A DNA stretch of 34,603 nt from an uncultured Muribaculaceae bacterium. GTDB taxonomy: Bacteria > Bacteroidota > Bacteroidia > Bacteroidales > Muribaculaceae. The stretch lies in assembly GCA_910585755.1 (NCBI GenBank), contig CAJUFH010000028.1, forward strand, positions 1-34,603. Reading direction: 5' to 3'. Of this stretch, positions 32,408 through 34,603 are shown piece after piece; the first letter of the stretch is position 1; each line of letters starts with the position of its first letter. The notes under the pieces were generated by a model. That model had not been told where the DNA came from, searched no databases, and saw nothing but the letters and a program-made list of their open reading frames with translations. Position numbers and translations under genes: made by a program.

Positions 32408-34240
32408 TTACCAGAGCAGCATCTGGGCGGGGGATTCGGGGGGCTGCCGGCGCGTCGGTTCCTGGTAGCCGAACTCGTTTGCCGCGGCGGCCGCGTCGGC
32501 CTCGGCCTTCGCTTTCCTGGAGGCGGGAGGGGTCGCGATCAGCCAGTTTGTACTGTCGAGACTTTCGTCGATTGCCGAAATCTTAGGCTTCTCGGCCTCT
32601 TTTTTTGACTCCTTCCGGGCGCGCTGGCGGCGCGGCTTCGGTTCGGGGGCCGGTTCAGGAATGATGTCTGTCACGGCGGGGTGGATCGTGCCGCTGTGAG
32701 CACCATTGAAGTCGGAGAAATCGCTGAACAGCTCCGGTTCGCTACCTTCTGCCAGGCCGGGAGCCGCCGGAGACTCGGCGGGAGCGGGCACAGGAGAGAC
32801 CTCGGCTGTAGCGGACGCATACTCCGCCGAGGGCTCCGCCGTTCCGACAACGGGTTCGGCCGGCGCCGCGGGTTCAGTCTCGGCGACAGGGAGATTCTTC
32901 AGCCGGTCGATTTCCGAACGGAGAAGCGCCTCGCTCTGCGCCTGATGGTGGAGGTTGGTTTCGATTGTCTTTCGGAGCGAGTCGGTCAGGTCTTCGAGAC
33001 GTCTCCGCTCTTCCTCGGCCTGTTCGAGCCGGGCGTCGCGCTGCGCGAGGGCCGTGTTCTTGCGGCGCACGTCGGCCCGCAGGTCCTCCAGGAGCGCCTC
33101 GCTCTCTTTCGCGGCGTCTTTGAGGGACGCGATTTCGCTGTCAGTGGCGATTTTGTCCTGTTCAAGCTGCTGAAGCTGCTCCCGGACCTCCTGCACGACC
33201 TTGAGCTGCTGGCGGGCCTTCCCGAGCTGCCCGCGGAGCTCTTCCGCCTGAGTCCTGGCGGCGTCAGCGTCACTCCGCAACTGGGCGGCGAGAGCCTTCG
33301 ATTCGGATAGTTCGGCGGAAATATCAGAAACGCGGCCGTTGGCCTCGGCGAGCCTGGCAGCCGCTTCCTCCGCACGGGTAGCGGCCTCCCTGGCGCGCGT
33401 CTGCAGGTCGTTGACCATCGCCTGGGATAGTTCGTGGGTGGCCGCGGCCTGGTCCGCGCCCTCGCTGAGCTGTTCGAGCCGCGCCTTCTGTTCGTCGGCC
33501 TCGGCTTTCAGCTTTTCAATTTCAGCTTTCAGCGCGGTAATTTCCGCAGTCTTGGCGTTCAGCTCCTCGCGGGCCTCGTCGGAACCGCGCTCCTGCACGG
33601 AACATATACGGAGCTTGTTGACCAGGCTCTTGTTTTCGAGAAGATACTGCTCGTTCTCGGCCTGGAGGGAGTCGACCTGCTTCTCGAGGTCGTGGACGCG
33701 CTCGCTGAGGGCGCGCTTCTGCCTCTCGGCGCTAAGCTGCTGTTTCTTGGCCTCCGCGCCATCCTCCTCCCCCTTGCGCAGCTTCTCGCGGAGGGTCTCG
33801 AACTGGCCGTCGAGAGCGTTCTTTTCCCTGGCCCAGCGGTCGTCGTAACTGTGGCGGGCGCGCCGTTCGAGCTCCGACAGATACTGCCTAACGCCGTCGT
33901 CAAGCGCGTTCAGCAGGTATTTCTCTTGCTCTTCGGGGTTGAGGGCCGAGGAAATGAAGGCGGGCAGCGACTCATTGATTAGCTTGACAGCATGGCGGAA
34001 AATCAACTGGCGCACGGCCTCCTCCTCCGCGGCATCCTCCGCGGCAGGTTCGGCCGGAGCGACCGCTTCCGCATCCTCCGCATCGCCAGCCGCCTCCGCG
34101 GGGAGCGCGGCCTGTTGCTGGGCAGCCGTCATCCGCTCCTTCAACGGAGTCACGGTAGCGTCAATCCCCTCGGGGAAATCATCCTCGAACTCCTCGGTAT
34201 CGAAGCCGAACGCTCGTTTTATCGACTTGAAAAAGGCCAT
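32408..34240 (-). CDS. Large coiled-coil protein of unknown function
   Basis: This appears to be a cytoplasmic structural protein. The start is placed at 34240 (MAFFKSIKRAFGFD), giving 610 residues, because the 22 residues before it are not conserved-looking. An amphipathic N-terminus is followed by an Ala/Glu-rich low-complexity linker (about 38-75). A helical domain runs to about 130, and a long heptad-rich coiled coil covers about 130-450 (Leu, Ala, Glu, Arg, Gln rich). A Pro/Ala/Glu disordered region and a basic patch (PKPRRQRARKESKKEAEK) lie near the C-terminus. No signal peptide. Such architecture occurs in scaffold or cell-envelope organisers in this phylum, but no specific role is evident. 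Confidence 0.8.
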   Translation of the reverse strand: MAFFKSIKRAFGFDTEEFEDDFPEGIDATVTPLKERMTAAQQQAALPAEAAGDAEDAEAVAPAEPAAEDAAEEEAVRQLIFRHAVKLINESLPAFISSALNPEEQEKYLLNALDDGVRQYLSELERRARHSYDDRWAREKNALDGQFETLREKLRKGEEDGAEAKKQQLSAERQKRALSERVHDLEKQVDSLQAENEQYLLENKSLVNKLRICSVQERGSDEAREELNAKTAEITALKAEIEKLKAEADEQKARLEQLSEGADQAAATHELSQAMVNDLQTRAREAATRAEEAAARLAEANGRVSDISAELSESKALAAQLRSDADAARTQAEELRGQLGKARQQLKVVQEVREQLQQLEQDKIATDSEIASLKDAAKESEALLEDLRADVRRKNTALAQRDARLEQAEEERRRLEDLTDSLRKTIETNLHHQAQSEALLRSEIDRLKNLPVAETEPAAPAEPVVGTAEPSAEYASATAEVSPVPAPAESPAAPGLAEGSEPELFSDFSDFNGAHSGTIHPAVTDIIPEPAPEPKPRRQRARKESKKEAEKPKISAIDESLDSTNWLIATPPASRKAKAEADAAAAANEFGYQEPTRRQPPESPAQMLLW

Positions 34241-34322
34241 ATATGTTCCTAAATAGATTGGTATTATCTGTAAGCATCCCGGAGGAGCCGCCGCGAAACA
34301 CGGCACACGCCACCTTATCCGA

Positions 34323-34330
34323 CAAAATTA
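34323..34330 (-). promoter_or_regulatory. Candidate -7 element for the coiled-coil gene
   Basis: On the minus strand the sequence is TAATTTTG, matching TAnnTTTG about 82 nt upstream of the ATG. No -33 element is apparent. The rest of 34241-34499 has only short GC-rich palindromes and no supported gene. Confidence 0.3.
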
Positions 34331-34499
34331 GCAAAAAACCGCGACCCGCGGGCTATCCTGCCCGCAAAAATCGCCGAGGCGGCGAATATAGGCATCTTAC
34401 CGGCTTTATTGCCGACGGCAAACCCTCCGCGCCAAAGGGGGAGAAGGCCGGCGCGAAAGGATTTCCGGAAGAAACCGCGCAAAAAAAGTTGGCGAAATA

Positions 34500-34531
34500 T
34501 TTGGCAGTCTCGCGAGAACTCCCTACCTTTG
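34500..34531 (+). promoter_or_regulatory. Promoter of tRNA-Val
   Basis: TTTG at 34500-34503 and TACCTTTG at 34524-34531 are separated by 20 nt, the Bacteroidota housekeeping consensus. Predicted start near 34537, 14 nt before the mature tRNA. Confidence 0.7.
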
Positions 34532-34550
34532 CATCGCTTTTGGGAACGAG

Positions 34551-34603
34551 GGGCGCTTAGCTCAGCTGGTTCAGAGCGTCTGCCTTACAAGCAGAGGGTC
34601 GGG
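34551..34603 (+). tRNA. tRNA-Val(TAC), 5' part cut by the window end
   Basis: The acceptor strand GGGCGCT is followed by T8-A9, a D arm (GCTC-AGCTGGTTCA-GAGC), and an anticodon stem TCTGC/GCAGA with loop CTTACAA, giving anticodon TAC. The variable loop and the start of the T stem (GGGTC-GGG) are present. The T loop and 3' acceptor lie outside the window. Confidence 0.93.

Noticed and set aside
34243..34560. 105-codon ORF before the tRNA
   Set aside because: Overlaps the tRNA promoter and tRNA start; no coding character.

Overview
The window looks like chromosome from a Bacteroidales gut commensal. The evidence is a complete Sus-type polysaccharide utilization locus (PUL), lipoproteins with the acidic +2 to +6 export signal of Bacteroidota, and several promoters of the Bacteroidota TTTG-N19/20-TAnnTTTG type. 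Core genes are clearly GC-rich for the order, which suggests a Muribaculaceae-like lineage; that placement is inference. Coding genes are on both strands and most long antisense ORFs are GC-driven shadows.

Layout. (1) 173-4426, plus strand: malate dehydrogenase, a terminator, a thioredoxin-fold lipoprotein, then a four-gene 2-oxoacid:ferredoxin oxidoreductase operon in the order delta-alpha-beta-gamma. (2) 4559-18046, minus strand: a dextran/alpha-glucan PUL. Read in its own direction it is beta-carbonic anhydrase, SusR-like membrane regulator, SusC (split by a 1-nt frameshift in a G7 tract), SusD, SusE-like glycan-binding lipoprotein, GH66 dextranase lipoprotein, GH97 alpha-glucosidase and a SusF-like protein with a T9SS-like tail. 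A surface dextranase would cut alpha-1,6-glucan, SusCD would import the oligosaccharides, and periplasmic GH97 would release glucose. (3) 18191-19498, plus: a CE7-like acetyl esterase. (4) 19499-22670: an AT-richer accessory stretch with a candidate free-standing structured RNA (own promoter and terminator, possible pseudoknot) and two unrecognised lipoprotein genes, bracketed by two inverted REP-like palindromes. (5) 22674-24382, minus: pyrD-pyrK, then a DUF4136-like lipoprotein on plus. (6) 25169-26668: two nearly identical 0.3 kb palindromic elements in direct orientation around an AT-rich cassette holding one or two unrecognised genes. (7) 26771-34240, minus: an exported unknown protein, miaA, an unknown polytopic membrane protein, DPP IV-type peptidase and a coiled-coil protein. 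(8) 34551 to the end: the 5' part of tRNA-Val(TAC) with its promoter.

The most unusual items are the palindrome-bracketed AT-rich cassette, the 19.7-20.05 kb RNA candidate, the single-base homopolymer disruptions of susC and of the cassette gene, and the 1-nt overlap that links a carbonic anhydrase gene to the PUL regulator. No CRISPR array, integrase, transposase, reverse transcriptase or recognisable defence gene was seen.
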